A stretch of DNA of 64,000 nucleotides from NCBI RefSeq assembly GCF_025340265.1, contig NZ_CP022708.1, forward strand, positions 457,501 through 521,500, given 5' to 3'. Shown piece after piece: positions 26,501-35,741 of this stretch. Source of the DNA: Novosphingobium sp. 9. GTDB lineage: Bacteria > Pseudomonadota > Alphaproteobacteria > Sphingomonadales > Sphingomonadaceae. Both the position numbers and the translations under genes were made by a program. The first letter of the stretch is position 1. The number at the start of each line of letters is the position of its first letter. The notes below the pieces were generated by a model. That model ran no database searches. It had not been told where the DNA came from and saw nothing but the letters and a program-made list of their open reading frames with translations.

Positions 26501-28919
26501 TGACGATGGTGCCGGTGGCGCTGTCCGTCGCCAGCGTGGCATTGTCGCTCGGGTTGGACAGGGTGAGGGTGAGCTGCTCGTTATTTTCACCCACGGTATC
26601 GCCCAGCACGCCGATGGTGATCTGCTTCGCTGTCTCGCCGACCGCGAAGGTCAGCGTGCCGTCGAGAACGGTTGGGGTGATGTCGTCGGTCGATACCGTG
26701 CCGAGATCGATATGGTAATCGACGGTGGCTTCGGCCGCCGAACCGCCTGCGCGGGTGATGGTGAAGGTCAGCGCCTGCGTGCCGCTGTCGCCTTCGGAAA
26801 TCTGGGTGTCGGTGACGCGGATCGTGCTGGGACCGTCTGCGGGCAGGAAGGTCTGGCCGGTGTTGATCGAACCGAAGGTGTTCCCTGCCGCCTGCTGCCA
26901 GGTATAATCGCTATAGTTCGCGCCCTCGCCGGACAGCTGGAGCGAATAGCCCGTGGTGACGCTGGTTTCGGACACGCCGATATCGGTGCTGGTCATGCCC
27001 TGCGCCGCGCCATTGGCCGCGGTCATCGTACCTTCGTAGGACAAGAACTGCACGACATGGCCCGAGGCATCGACCAGAGCAACGCCGCTGGGGCTGCCGT
27101 TCTGGATGCCGTTTGCCGGGTAGTCGAATTCGAGCGTGCCATAGCCGTTGCTCTGGTCGGGGATCGTGCCGGTCAGCGCGGTGGTGCTGTACACGCTGCT
27201 GGTGGTGCCGTTGTACAGCACCAGCGTCCAGCCGGTCAGATCGGTGCCAGCGGGACCGGCGAGTTCGATCGCCTCGCCGCTGTCGGTGCCGACATTGTCA
27301 TAATGGATTTCGTTGACGAAGACCTGGCTGGTGGGATCATCGTTGGTGATCGTGCCCACCGCGTCGCCATCCAGAATGCCGATGCCGCCGGTCGGATTGC
27401 CGAGCGTGACGGTGAACGTCTCGTCCGCCTCGATGCGGGTATCGCCGAGGATGCCGACGAGCAACGTGGCGCTGGTCTGGCCATCCGCGAACGTCACCGT
27501 GCCTGTATAGGCTTGATCTGCTGCGAAATCGGATGCGTCGGTGGTGCCGTGCGCCAGCGTGTAATCGACCGTGGCGGCGCCGGTGCTGCCGTTGTCGCGG
27601 GTGATCGTGAAGGTCATCGACTGGACGCCGGTATTACCCTCGACGATCGATGCATCGCCGATGGACAGGGTGCCCGCTTCAGGGGCCTCATCGTCGTTAG
27701 TGATCGTGCCGGTGGCCGAAGCGGTGGTGATGGTCGCACCGCCGGTGGCATTGCTGAGCGTCAGGCCGAAGGTTTCATCGGCCTCGTACGTGGTATCGCC
27801 CGCGATGTGAATGACCACATCTGCGGTGGTCTGTCCGTCGGCGAAAGTCACCGTGCCGCTGTTCTCGCCGGTGAAGTCATCCGCGGTGGCCGTGCCGTTG
27901 AGATCGAGCGCATAGGCGACGCTGGCTTCGCCGTCGCTGCCGCCGCTGCGGGTGACGGTGAAGTGCAGTTCGGTCTCGCCGGAATTGCCCTCGGCAACGC
28001 TGGCATCGGCGACCGAGAGGGTTCCGGCGACATCGTCGTTGACGATCGTGCCGGAGGCGCTGGGCGTGGTGATCGTCATGTCACCGGCGTTGGCCAGCGT
28101 GACCACGAAGCCTTCGTCGCTTTCGGCCGTATGGTCGCCGCTCACCTGCACGGTGATGGTGGCGGTCGTCTCGCCGTCTGCGAAGGTGACGGTGCCCGAA
28201 GGTAAGGTGCCGCCGAAGTCAGCCGCATCCGCGCCATTGGAGGCAGCGCCGGTGACGGCCCAGTCCACACTGGCAGTGCCCGTGGTGTCGCTGCGGGTCA
28301 CGGTGAAGGTCAGGTCCGTGGTCGCGCCCGGTGCGCCTTCGCTGGCCGAAGCTGCGAGGGCCGAGATGGCAACGGTCGGGCCCGAGGGGCCTGCCGCAGA
28401 CACGTAGGTCTGGCCGTTGTTGGCGCTGCCGAACGTGCTGGTGCTTTCCGGAGCCCAGGTGAAATCTTCGTAATTCGTGCCGCTGCCGGTCAACTGAAGA
28501 GAATCGCCAACCGGCGTCGTGGATGTGCTTTCGCTAACGCCAACGTCGATGCTGGTCATCCCGGCCGCCGGTCCCGATGCGGCGGTCATCACGCCATCGT
28601 AGGACAGGAACTGAACGACCTGCCCGTTTGCATCGACCAGCGCAAAACCATCGGGATCGCCGTTCTGCAAACCGTTGACCGGCAGGCTGATGACATAAGT
28701 GCCGAGGCCGTTGCCCGCATCGGTCAGCGTACCGGTGAGAGGAATGGTGTTGTAGACCGTGGCAGCAGCGGCTTGCGTGGCGTTGCTGCCGCCGTTGTAC
28801 AGGACAAGCGACCAGCCCGTGATATCGGTGCCGACCGGACCGGCGATTTCGACGCCTTCACCGCTATCGGTGCCGATGTTGTCGTAGTGGAACTCGTTGA
28901 TGAAAATCGACGTTGCCAT
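23581..28919 (-). CDS. Giant RTX-type extracellular nuclease (LTD/Calx-beta/EEP/cadherin/RTX/DUF4114), frame broken near 25224-25227
   Basis: About 1,780 residues when one base is restored in the G run at 25224-25227; as given, the frame shifts after AWGDTQP. There is no signal peptide. Domains in order, with approximate residues: lamin-tail domain (LTD) 1-175; Calx-beta repeats 180-296, 300-410 and 415-528, each ending G-T-I-x-N-D-D; second LTD 530-693, near-duplicate of the first; fourth Calx-beta 697-809; OB-like nuclease-associated domain 815-1055. The endonuclease/exonuclease/phosphatase domain is 1068-1345, with SFNVEN, Glu1110 in SLQEIQD, His1215 in VDVHST, MGDFNG and TDHDQV. A cadherin-like repeat is near 1355-1455, RTX calcium repeats near 1465-1505 (GGDGADVIDGGAGDDVIDGG), and a C-terminal DUF4114 (IRIGFEDL, then DNDFQDVILNV). 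It resembles ExeM/NucH extracellular nucleases. The RTX block and divergent type I genes indicate ABC-type export. Confidence 0.85.
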
Positions 28920-29206
28920 GAAAACCCCTGTTTAATCCTCACCATGGCGCGCGGGCGAAACGCGCGCCTGAACAAAGCGACATGGCGCAAGTCCGCGGCA
29001 TCGAAACGCAGGCGTTTCGATCCCTGGCCACAGCCATCAGCAGCTACCGATATTTCCTTCTCGCACGCGCCCCACGGTCTTTTCCGCGAAGCAGCAAACC
29101 CTCAGGCTGCTACCTACCCCAGAAGACTCTTTTAAGACACATTACATGTAAGTAATCGCAAAATGTCGAAATATTGCAATTGCTCAATTGCCAGGAAGGA
29201 GGCAAA
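28920..29206. other. Divergent promoter region of the nuclease and its secretion genes
   Basis: No gene is seen here. The region separates the nuclease (start 28919) from the secretion operon. A perfect 10-base palindrome TTACATGTAA (29142-29151) sits within a wider dyad with arms ATTAC (29141-29145) and GTAAT (29152-29156). The surrounding 60 bases are A+T-rich compared with the genes on either side. This is the most likely shared control point of the two transcripts. Confidence 0.55.
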
Positions 29207-29288
29207 ATGTGCGCTGGCCGGATGAGACGGCGGGTCGGGGACTCACTTCAGCAATGGTTATTTCGCCACCCTGCCGGGGTTTTTCCGG

Positions 29289-30701
29289 GTGGGCGTTGTT
29301 CTGGTGTTCGCTCTTGCGGCGAACAGTAATGCGCAGGCAGAGGCGTTGACGCAGGGGGCTCCGGCCGCTCCGGCTCAACTGCCTGCGCCCACGGGAGATC
29401 CGCTGGCCATTTCGGAACAGGACGACCCGATTCTGGCGTTGGGCCGCGCCGCCGGCACGCCCGACAGCTTTCGGGCTGCGATCGATGCCGCCGTTGCGCG
29501 CAATCCGGCCTTGGGCGAAGCCGAAGCCGCCGGGACCGAGGCAGAGGCCGCCAGGCGCGAGGCGCGTGCGGGGTTGTTTCCCTCCGCCACGGCATCGCTC
29601 ACCAGCTACAAGACGCTGGCGCGGGACTTCGCCAACGATCCCGACAATTACCTCGAACGTCTGCGTGCGACGCATCGCACCGATGCAACGCTTTCGGTCA
29701 ATCAGACGCTGGTCGATTTTGGCGCGACATCGGATCGCATCGGGGCCGCCAGCGCCCGCTTGCGTGCTGCGGCTGCGGGGGTGGACAGCGCGGCGGACGA
29801 TATCGCCCTGCGCACGATTGCGGCCTGGTACGACGTGTTCGGTTATCGCACCTTGCTGCGGCTGGAAAAGGCTTATGCCGCCGAGATCGAGGCGCGACGC
29901 GGCGACTTGCAGGAGCGTATCCGGCAGGGCGTTTCTGCCGAAACCGATGTCGCCCGGCTGGACAGCGCGGCAGCCTCGATCGCGACGGGTATCGCCGGTT
30001 ACAGTCGGCAGTTGGCGCAGGCCGAAGCGCGGTTCACGCAGTTGACGGGTTCGCCTCCGCCTGCCGATATCGGCCGCGCACCACTGCTGGGCGAGATTCC
30101 GGACTCCGCCGACGAAGCGCGTGACGCGGCACTTGCCGTGCCTGGCGTCATCGGCGCGCAGGCGCAGGCCAAGGGCGCGCGTCTGGATGCGAAGAACGCC
30201 CGAGCCGGTCTACTGCCGCAAGTGCAGGTAGGGCTGGATGCGGGGCGTTACGGCATCATCGAGAACAATTCGGACTACGATGTCCGCGCGCGCATCGGCC
30301 TTTCCATGCGTTTCGGCGGAGGGATTGGGGCGAAGGCGGATCAGGTCGAAGCCCGCGCCCTTGCCGCGGACGCCAAGGCTTCGCGTATTCGTGAGGAAGC
30401 CGCTCGCGATGCGGCCATCGCCTGGTCGGATCAGGCGGCCTTGAGCGATCAGATCGCGGCGCTGGAGACCGCCTACATCGCCGCGCGCAAATCTCGCGAC
30501 GTCATCGCCGAACGCTTCCGCGTGGAGAAAGGCGATCTGTTCGATCTGCTCGGCGCCAACACCGCCTATGTCAATGCCGCGACGGCCTATATCGAAGCCC
30601 TGACCCAGCGCGATGCGGCCCATTACGTGCTTCTGTCCCGCACCGGGCAGCTTCTGCCCACGCTCGGGATCGATTCCAGACTTCAGGACAACACACCATG
30701 A
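29289..30701 (+). CDS. TolC-family outer-membrane channel of a type I secretion system (start uncertain)
   Basis: About 470 residues of a TolC/OEP protein. A signal-like segment VGVVLVFALAANSNAQAEA is followed by the two repeat halves of the TolC fold, with LSVNQTLVDFGATSDRIGAA, QARGV-type helices (LQERIRQGVSAETDVARLDS) and a second half with QVQVGLDAGRYGI and LFDLLGANTAYVNAATAYIE. The 29289 start is a GTG with no ribosome binding site. A perfect AAGGAGG stands before an ATG at 29207 that is out of frame by one base; joining it near the T run at 29280-29284 would give a longer, well-started protein. It forms the outer-membrane end of the exporter. The ABC gene overlaps its stop as ATGA. Confidence 0.82.
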   Translation: MGVVLVFALAANSNAQAEALTQGAPAAPAQLPAPTGDPLAISEQDDPILALGRAAGTPDSFRAAIDAAVARNPALGEAEAAGTEAEAARREARAGLFPSATASLTSYKTLARDFANDPDNYLERLRATHRTDATLSVNQTLVDFGATSDRIGAASARLRAAAAGVDSAADDIALRTIAAWYDVFGYRTLLRLEKAYAAEIEARRGDLQERIRQGVSAETDVARLDSAAASIATGIAGYSRQLAQAEARFTQLTGSPPPADIGRAPLLGEIPDSADEARDAALAVPGVIGAQAQAKGARLDAKNARAGLLPQVQVGLDAGRYGIIENNSDYDVRARIGLSMRFGGGIGAKADQVEARALAADAKASRIREEAARDAAIAWSDQAALSDQIAALETAYIAARKSRDVIAERFRVEKGDLFDLLGANTAYVNAATAYIEALTQRDAAHYVLLSRTGQLLPTLGIDSRLQDNTP

Positions 30702-32488
30702 CCGGGGACCGCCACAACGCCGCGCCATCCATGAGCCAGCCGCCTGCCGGGCGCTTTGCGCAATGGCTTGTACAGCCGATGCTGGAAAACCGGGCGATCT
30801 ATCTGAAGGTCGCGCTGGCGGCTGCCATGATCAACCTGTTCGGGCTGGCATCCTCGATCTTCTCGATGACCGTGTACGACCGGGTCGTGCCCAACAACGC
30901 CACGGCGTCGCTGGTGGGGCTGGCAATCGGCCTTGCCATCATCATTGTGTTCGATTTCGTGCTACGCACCTTGCGCGCCTATTTCGTCGACATTGCCGGA
31001 ATGGATATTGACCGGGCCGTCGGCGGCACGGCGTTCCAGCGCCTGCTGGCCCTGCGGATGGACTTGCGATCGGGCTCGACCGGGCAGCTTTCGGGCATGA
31101 TGCGAGAGCTGGAAACGCTGCGCGAATTCTTCGCCTCGGCCACGATGACGGCACTGGTGGACGTTCCCTTTATCCTGCTGACGCTGGCGGTCATCGCTGC
31201 GATTGGCGGGATCGTCGTGCTGGTGCCGCTGGCGATGGCTCCCATCGTCATTGGCGTGGGGCTGGCGACCTATCCCGCGCTGGACCGGCTTTCGGCGCGC
31301 TCGATGAGCCAGGGCCTCGCCAAGCAGGCGGTGCTGGTGGAAACCATCGGTGCGATCGAGACGGTCAAGACGGCAGGTGCCGGACCGCTGTTGCTGCGGC
31401 GCTGGCTGGGCGCCATCGACCACCACGCCGACAGCGCGCTGCGGCAGCGGCTGGTGGGCGCGATCGGCGTGAATGTCGCGACGTCGGCGCAGACGATCTC
31501 TTACGCCGGGGTCATCGTGCTGGGCGTTTCCCTGATCGCCGAGAAAGAGCTGACGATGGGCGCGCTGATCGCCTGTTCGTTGCTGGGAGGTCGCGCAGTC
31601 GCCCCGCTCGGCCAGATCGCGCAATTGCTCTCGCGGCTTACGGCGACGCGCGCGGCCTATCGCCAGCTGGACGGCCTGATGGGCCTGCCCACCGAGGGAC
31701 CGGAAGGGACTCCGCTGCGCCCGGCCTCGCTCATGGGTGAGATCGAGTTCCGCAATGTCACTTTCCGCTATCCCGGCAGCGTGGAGAAGGCGCTCGACAA
31801 TGTCAGCTTCACGATTGCGCCGGGAGAGCATGTGGCGTTGCTGGGCCGGGTCGGTTCCGGCAAGTCGACCATCGCGCGCATGGCACTGGGGCTCTACCCG
31901 CCCGAGGAAGGCATGGTGCGGATCGACGGCACCGATCTGCGACAGCTAGACATCGACCTGATCCGCAGCCGCATGGGTGCCGCCATGCAGGAAAGCGTGC
32001 TGCTGACCGGCACGGTGCGCGAGAACATCGTGCTCGAACGCGACATCGATGACGAGGAGCTGCTGCGCATCGCGCGGATCTCGGGCACGCACGATTTCAT
32101 GGGGCGGATGGCCAACGGCTATGACCTGCGGCTGACCGACCGGGGCGAGAGCCTGTCGGGTGGTCAGCGCCAGTCGATCTCGCTGGCCCGCGCGCTGGCG
32201 GGAAAGCCGCCGCTGGTGGTGTTCGACGAGCCGACCAGCGCGATGGACGTGCAGAGCGAAACCGCGCTGATCGCCCGGCTGGAGCAGGAGTTGAAAGGGC
32301 GTACCTTGCTGCTGATCACTCACCGCCCCTCGCTGCTGCGCCTCGTCGATCGTATCCTGATCGTCGAAGGGGGGCGCATTGCCGCCGACGGTCCGCGAGA
32401 CGCGATGATGCAGCGCGCGAACTCTTCCGCTGCTCCGGCACCCGCCGCGCCCGCCGTCACGCCCACTACCGCGCCCGCTACGAATTGA
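30698..32488 (+). CDS. Type I secretion ABC permease/ATPase
   Basis: A 596-residue inner-membrane exporter subunit. The six-helix membrane domain covers about residues 25-310 (LAAAMINLFGLASSIFSMTV and later helices). The ABC ATPase covers about 345-575 with Walker A GRVGSGKST, Q-loop region GAAMQESVLLTGTVRENI, signature LSGGQRQ, Walker B LVVFDEPTSAMD and the H-loop ITHRPS. It lacks an N-terminal C39 peptidase domain, so it exports without leader cleavage, as for RTX substrates. It overlaps the TolC-like gene by four bases and is followed after 7 bases by the HlyD-like gene. The adjacent RTX nuclease is the obvious substrate. Confidence 0.92.
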   Translation: MTGDRHNAAPSMSQPPAGRFAQWLVQPMLENRAIYLKVALAAAMINLFGLASSIFSMTVYDRVVPNNATASLVGLAIGLAIIIVFDFVLRTLRAYFVDIAGMDIDRAVGGTAFQRLLALRMDLRSGSTGQLSGMMRELETLREFFASATMTALVDVPFILLTLAVIAAIGGIVVLVPLAMAPIVIGVGLATYPALDRLSARSMSQGLAKQAVLVETIGAIETVKTAGAGPLLLRRWLGAIDHHADSALRQRLVGAIGVNVATSAQTISYAGVIVLGVSLIAEKELTMGALIACSLLGGRAVAPLGQIAQLLSRLTATRAAYRQLDGLMGLPTEGPEGTPLRPASLMGEIEFRNVTFRYPGSVEKALDNVSFTIAPGEHVALLGRVGSGKSTIARMALGLYPPEEGMVRIDGTDLRQLDIDLIRSRMGAAMQESVLLTGTVRENIVLERDIDDEELLRIARISGTHDFMGRMANGYDLRLTDRGESLSGGQRQSISLARALAGKPPLVVFDEPTSAMDVQSETALIARLEQELKGRTLLLITHRPSLLRLVDRILIVEGGRIAADGPRDAMMQRANSSAAPAPAAPAVTPTTAPATN

Positions 32489-32495
32489 GACGACG

Positions 32496-33793
32496 ATGGC
32501 TCACCTTGAAGACATTTCCGACCGTATCCGACCGCGCGCGGCGTCCAACCTGCTGCTGTGGAGCGTCGCCGCCTTTTTCGTGATCGCCATCCTGTGGGCC
32601 TGTTTCACGCAGCTGGACCGGACTGTTCATGGCGAAGGTCGGGTGATCCCGGCCGCCCATCTTCAGACCATTTCGAATCTGGAGGGCGGTATCGTGTCGG
32701 CGATACTGGTTCATGCCGGTGAGGACGTGAAACAGGGCGCGGCTCTCCTGCGGCTCGATCGAACGGCCAGCGCCAGCGACTACGGCACCGGACAGGCGAC
32801 GGTGGAGGCGCTTTCGCTCAAGGTGGCCCGGCTCGAAGCCGAAGTGGCGGGGCGCACACCGCAGTTTCCGAAAACCGACGATCCGGCAATGCAGGGACAG
32901 ATCGCGCTCGAACAGAGCCTTTATACCACCCGGCAAGCCGATCTTGCGCAAACGCTTTCTGCTGCATCCGCCCGCGTAGCGCAGGCCCAGCATGCCATCG
33001 CCGAAGCGGATGCGACGCATGCTGCCAAGCTGTCGGCGCGGGATTCTGCCCGCCAGCAGGCAGAGATGCTCCGTCCGCTGGTCCAGCGCGGGATAGAGCC
33101 GCGTATGTCGCTGGTGCAGGCTGATAATGCAGCAGCGGTTGCGACGGGAGAGGCTGCCGCCGCCAGCGCTTCGGCAGCCACGGCCCGTGCGGCACTGGCC
33201 GAAGCGAACGCCCAACTCGCGCAGGCGCGGCAGGATTGGCGCGCCAAGGCCGGTGACGAACTCACCAGTGCGCGAGCGGAAATGGAAGCGCGCAGTCGCG
33301 GGCTTCCCGCGCTGCAGGACAAGGTGAAGCGCACTCTCGTGCGCGCGCCACTGGACGGGCGGATCAATCGGGTGCTGGTGACGACCGTCGGCGGAACGGT
33401 GAAGCCCGGCGATCCGCTGCTGGAAATCGTGCCGTCTGACGGCTCGTTGATGATCGAAGCCACCGTCAAGCCCGAAGATATCGCGTTCGTGCGGATCGGC
33501 CAGCGGGCGCTCGTGAAGATCACGGCCTACGACTATGCCGTCTACGGTGGGCTTGAAGGAGAGGTTGTCGGCATATCTCCCGATGCAACCGTCAACGAGA
33601 GAACCGGGGAATCCCGGTATACCGTGCGAGTGCGTGCGGATGGACGCGGCCTTCGCTCACCACAGGGACGCCGCTGGCCATTGGTCCGGGCATGGTCGCT
33701 GACGTCAATCTGATCGGAGACAGGCGCTCGGTCATGCGTTACCTGCTGACGCCGTTCACGCGCCTTGGCGATGAGGCTTTTCGCGAACGCTGA
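32496..33793 (+). CDS. HlyD-family membrane fusion protein, frame broken near 33665-33667
   Basis: A periplasmic adaptor of about 432 residues linking the ABC exporter to the outer-membrane channel. A short cytoplasmic N-terminus, a single membrane helix (LLLWSVAAFFVIAILWACFT), a lipoyl half-motif (HLQTISNLEGGIVSAILVHA), a long Ala/Gln-rich alpha-helical hairpin (about residues 90-275) and a beta-barrel (VRAPLDGRINRVLVTTVGGT) are all visible. After YTVRVRADGRGLRSPQG the frame is lost. The expected end, GTPLAIGPGMVADVNLIGDR then RSVMRYLLTPFTRL, continues one base back to a stop at 33791-33793. One extra G at 33665-33667 restores it. Confidence 0.85.
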
Positions 33794-33964
33794 CAGGCCT
33801 TGCTCCGGCTTACGGTCTGAGGGGAAGGGGGCAGATAAACGCGATAGTTGCGGCGAACCAGCGTCATACCTCATGCGATTGCCGCAGCCGTTGATGCGAA
33901 GGTGCCTCCGTTATCTACAAGGCCCGATCAATTCCGGGGTGACTGCCGGGCAGGTGCCTACCGG

Positions 33965-34462
33965 CTACATTGCGCCGAGCTTCGTAGTCGCGAGCAGTTT
34001 CGCAAGCAGTTCGCTGAGCGTCTCCTGCTCGCGCAGATCCAGACCGCTGACGATGCTGTGCTGGTTGGCAACGTGCAGGGCGATCAGCGTATCGATCAGG
34101 TGCAGGCCGTCCGCCGTCAAAGCCACCAGAGTACCGCGCTTGTCCGCAGGATTTGGGCGCCGTTCGACGAGGCCAGCCTTCTCAAGCCGGTCAATCCGGT
34201 TGGTCATGCTGCCCGACGAGATCATCGCCGCTTCGTAAAGATCGGTGGGCGTCAGCGCATGGGGCGCGCCGCTGCGCCGCAAAGTCGCCAGGACATCGAA
34301 CTCGCCAGGCTGCAATCCGTGCTCGACGAAGAGCGGATTGACGTGATCCCGTGCCGTTTTCAGCGCAGCCTCTGCCAGTCTGCCCAGCAGGATCATCGGC
34401 CCGGTATCGAGATCCGGTCGTTCCTGCGCCCATTGGCCCGCAGCCAACTCTGCTCTGTCCAT
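33965..34462 (-). CDS. MarR-family transcriptional regulator
   Basis: A 165-residue MarR regulator. The winged HTH is near residues 45-120 (HGLQPGEFDVLATLRRSG, LYEAAMISSGSMTNRIDRLE, AGLVERRPNPADKRGTLVAL). It is divergent from the CynX-like MFS gene and the alpha/beta hydrolase, which it probably represses until a small aromatic or similar ligand is present. A perfect palindrome lies in the 101-base gap between them. The ligand is unknown. Confidence 0.9.
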   Translation of the reverse strand: MDRAELAAGQWAQERPDLDTGPMILLGRLAEAALKTARDHVNPLFVEHGLQPGEFDVLATLRRSGAPHALTPTDLYEAAMISSGSMTNRIDRLEKAGLVERRPNPADKRGTLVALTADGLHLIDTLIALHVANQHSIVSGLDLREQETLSELLAKLLATTKLGAM

Positions 34463-34497
34463 TGTTGCTCCAACTATCTTGACATAGAGCTATATAT

Positions 34498-34509
34498 CTC
34501 TACGTAGAG
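34498..34509. promoter_or_regulatory. Palindromic operator candidate of the MarR/MFS pair
   Basis: CTCTACGTAGAG is a perfect 12-base palindrome, 36 bases upstream of the MarR start and 55 bases upstream of the MFS start. A related half-site ATAGAGCTATAT lies about 15 bases to the left, next to a TTGACA. This is the expected place and shape for MarR binding. Confidence 0.6.
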
Positions 34510-34563
34510 TTATATCAGAGCCGAGCCCAGCTGCAAGCATGGCCGCGCTATTGGAGTATCATC

Positions 34564-35721
34564 ATGACCAGACTGCCCGGTCGGCTGCTGTTCGCGGCCT
34601 TGATCCTGCTCGTCGGTATCAATCTGCGCCCCTCGCTCGCCGCCCTCGGGCCGCTCGTTGACCAGATTCAACGTGACACGCAGATGAGCGACACCCAAGC
34701 CAGCCTGCTGACGAGCTTGCCGGTGCTGCTCATGGGCCTGTGTCTGCTTGACACCGGGCGGGTTCAGGCAGCGCTGGGCCAGCGAGGCGGGGTGACGGCG
34801 GGTCTCGTCGCGCTCGTTTTCGCCGCGCTGGCGCGATGGCTGAGCCCGACAGTTTCCGTTCTTCTGGCAACCGCCGTGGTCGGTGGCATGGGCATTGCCG
34901 TGGTGCAGGCGCTGATGCCGACGATCATCCGGAGCCGGGCCGGTTCGCAGACGGCGATCTTGATGGGCTTCTACTCCACCGCGATCATGGGCGGCGCGGC
35001 ACTGGCCAGCTTTGCGGCGCCGCGCATCGCTTCCGCGCAGGGTTGGGCCTTGGCAATGGGTATCTGGGCGCTGCCCGCTCTTGCCGGTGCGACAGTGTGG
35101 TGGCGGGCGATGGATGCCACGGAACCCGTCGCGCCTACCGAGATGCAGGTCTCTGTGTCCACTTACCCCCGGAGCTGGCTGCTGCTGGCCTTCTTCGGCC
35201 TGGGCACCGGGGCCTATACGCTGGTTCTTGCCTGGTTGCCGCCGTATTATACCGGATTGGGCATGTCTGCGCAGGATGCAGGCAGCCTTTTGTCTGCCCT
35301 GACACTTGCCGAGGTCGCAGCCGGTATCGGCGTCGCCATGGCGGTCGGACGCTTCTCGGATCGGCGTCCTATCATTCTGCTGGCCATCGGCGCCCTGACA
35401 GCCGGACTGCTATGCCTTTCTCTCGCGCCTTTGCTGCTGGCAGGCTACGCGGCGCTGCTTTGTGGCCTCGGGATCGGCGCGCTGTTTCCTCTCGGGCTGA
35501 TCGTCGCCATGGACCATGGCCAAGATGCGGCACAAGCCGGCCGGATCGCCGGTTTCGTGCAAGGGGGCGGCTACGTGCTGGCCGCGGTCCTTCCCGTGAT
35601 CGCGGGACTTCTGCGCCAGCATCTGTCCGACCTCACTCCTGCGTGGTGGCTGATGACCGCGCTGTGCCTTGTTCTCGCGCTCATGGCCCTGCGCCTGCGG
35701 CCTGGCGCCCGCCTCTCCTGA
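34564..35721 (+). CDS. MFS transporter, CynX/NimT (cyanate permease-like) family
   Basis: A 385-residue membrane protein with about 12 helices. It starts with LLFAALILLVGINLRPSLAA, which carries the G-x-N-L-R-P motif characteristic of CynX/NimT transporters. LPVLLMGLC, IVQALMPTIIR-type AVVQALMPTIIRSRAGSQTA and a late LFPLGLIVAMDHG are also typical. Known members move cyanate or 2-nitroimidazole. The divergent MarR gene probably regulates it, and the following alpha/beta hydrolase starts 20 bases after its stop. Confidence 0.87.
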   Translation: MTRLPGRLLFAALILLVGINLRPSLAALGPLVDQIQRDTQMSDTQASLLTSLPVLLMGLCLLDTGRVQAALGQRGGVTAGLVALVFAALARWLSPTVSVLLATAVVGGMGIAVVQALMPTIIRSRAGSQTAILMGFYSTAIMGGAALASFAAPRIASAQGWALAMGIWALPALAGATVWWRAMDATEPVAPTEMQVSVSTYPRSWLLLAFFGLGTGAYTLVLAWLPPYYTGLGMSAQDAGSLLSALTLAEVAAGIGVAMAVGRFSDRRPIILLAIGALTAGLLCLSLAPLLLAGYAALLCGLGIGALFPLGLIVAMDHGQDAAQAGRIAGFVQGGGYVLAAVLPVIAGLLRQHLSDLTPAWWLMTALCLVLALMALRLRPGARLS

Positions 35722-35741
35722 AGTCTCGAAAGGAATCGATC

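Noticed and set aside
26358..28205. A 615-codon plus-strand frame opposite the giant nuclease
   Set aside because: The repeat-rich minus-strand coding sequence generates long antisense frames. The plus-strand translation has no start signal and no recognisable domain.
23581..28919. Interpretation of the giant protein as a LapA-type cell-surface adhesin
   Set aside because: It lacks an N-terminal retention module and no LapD/LapG-like genes are nearby; the EEP catalytic motifs make an extracellular nuclease the better reading.
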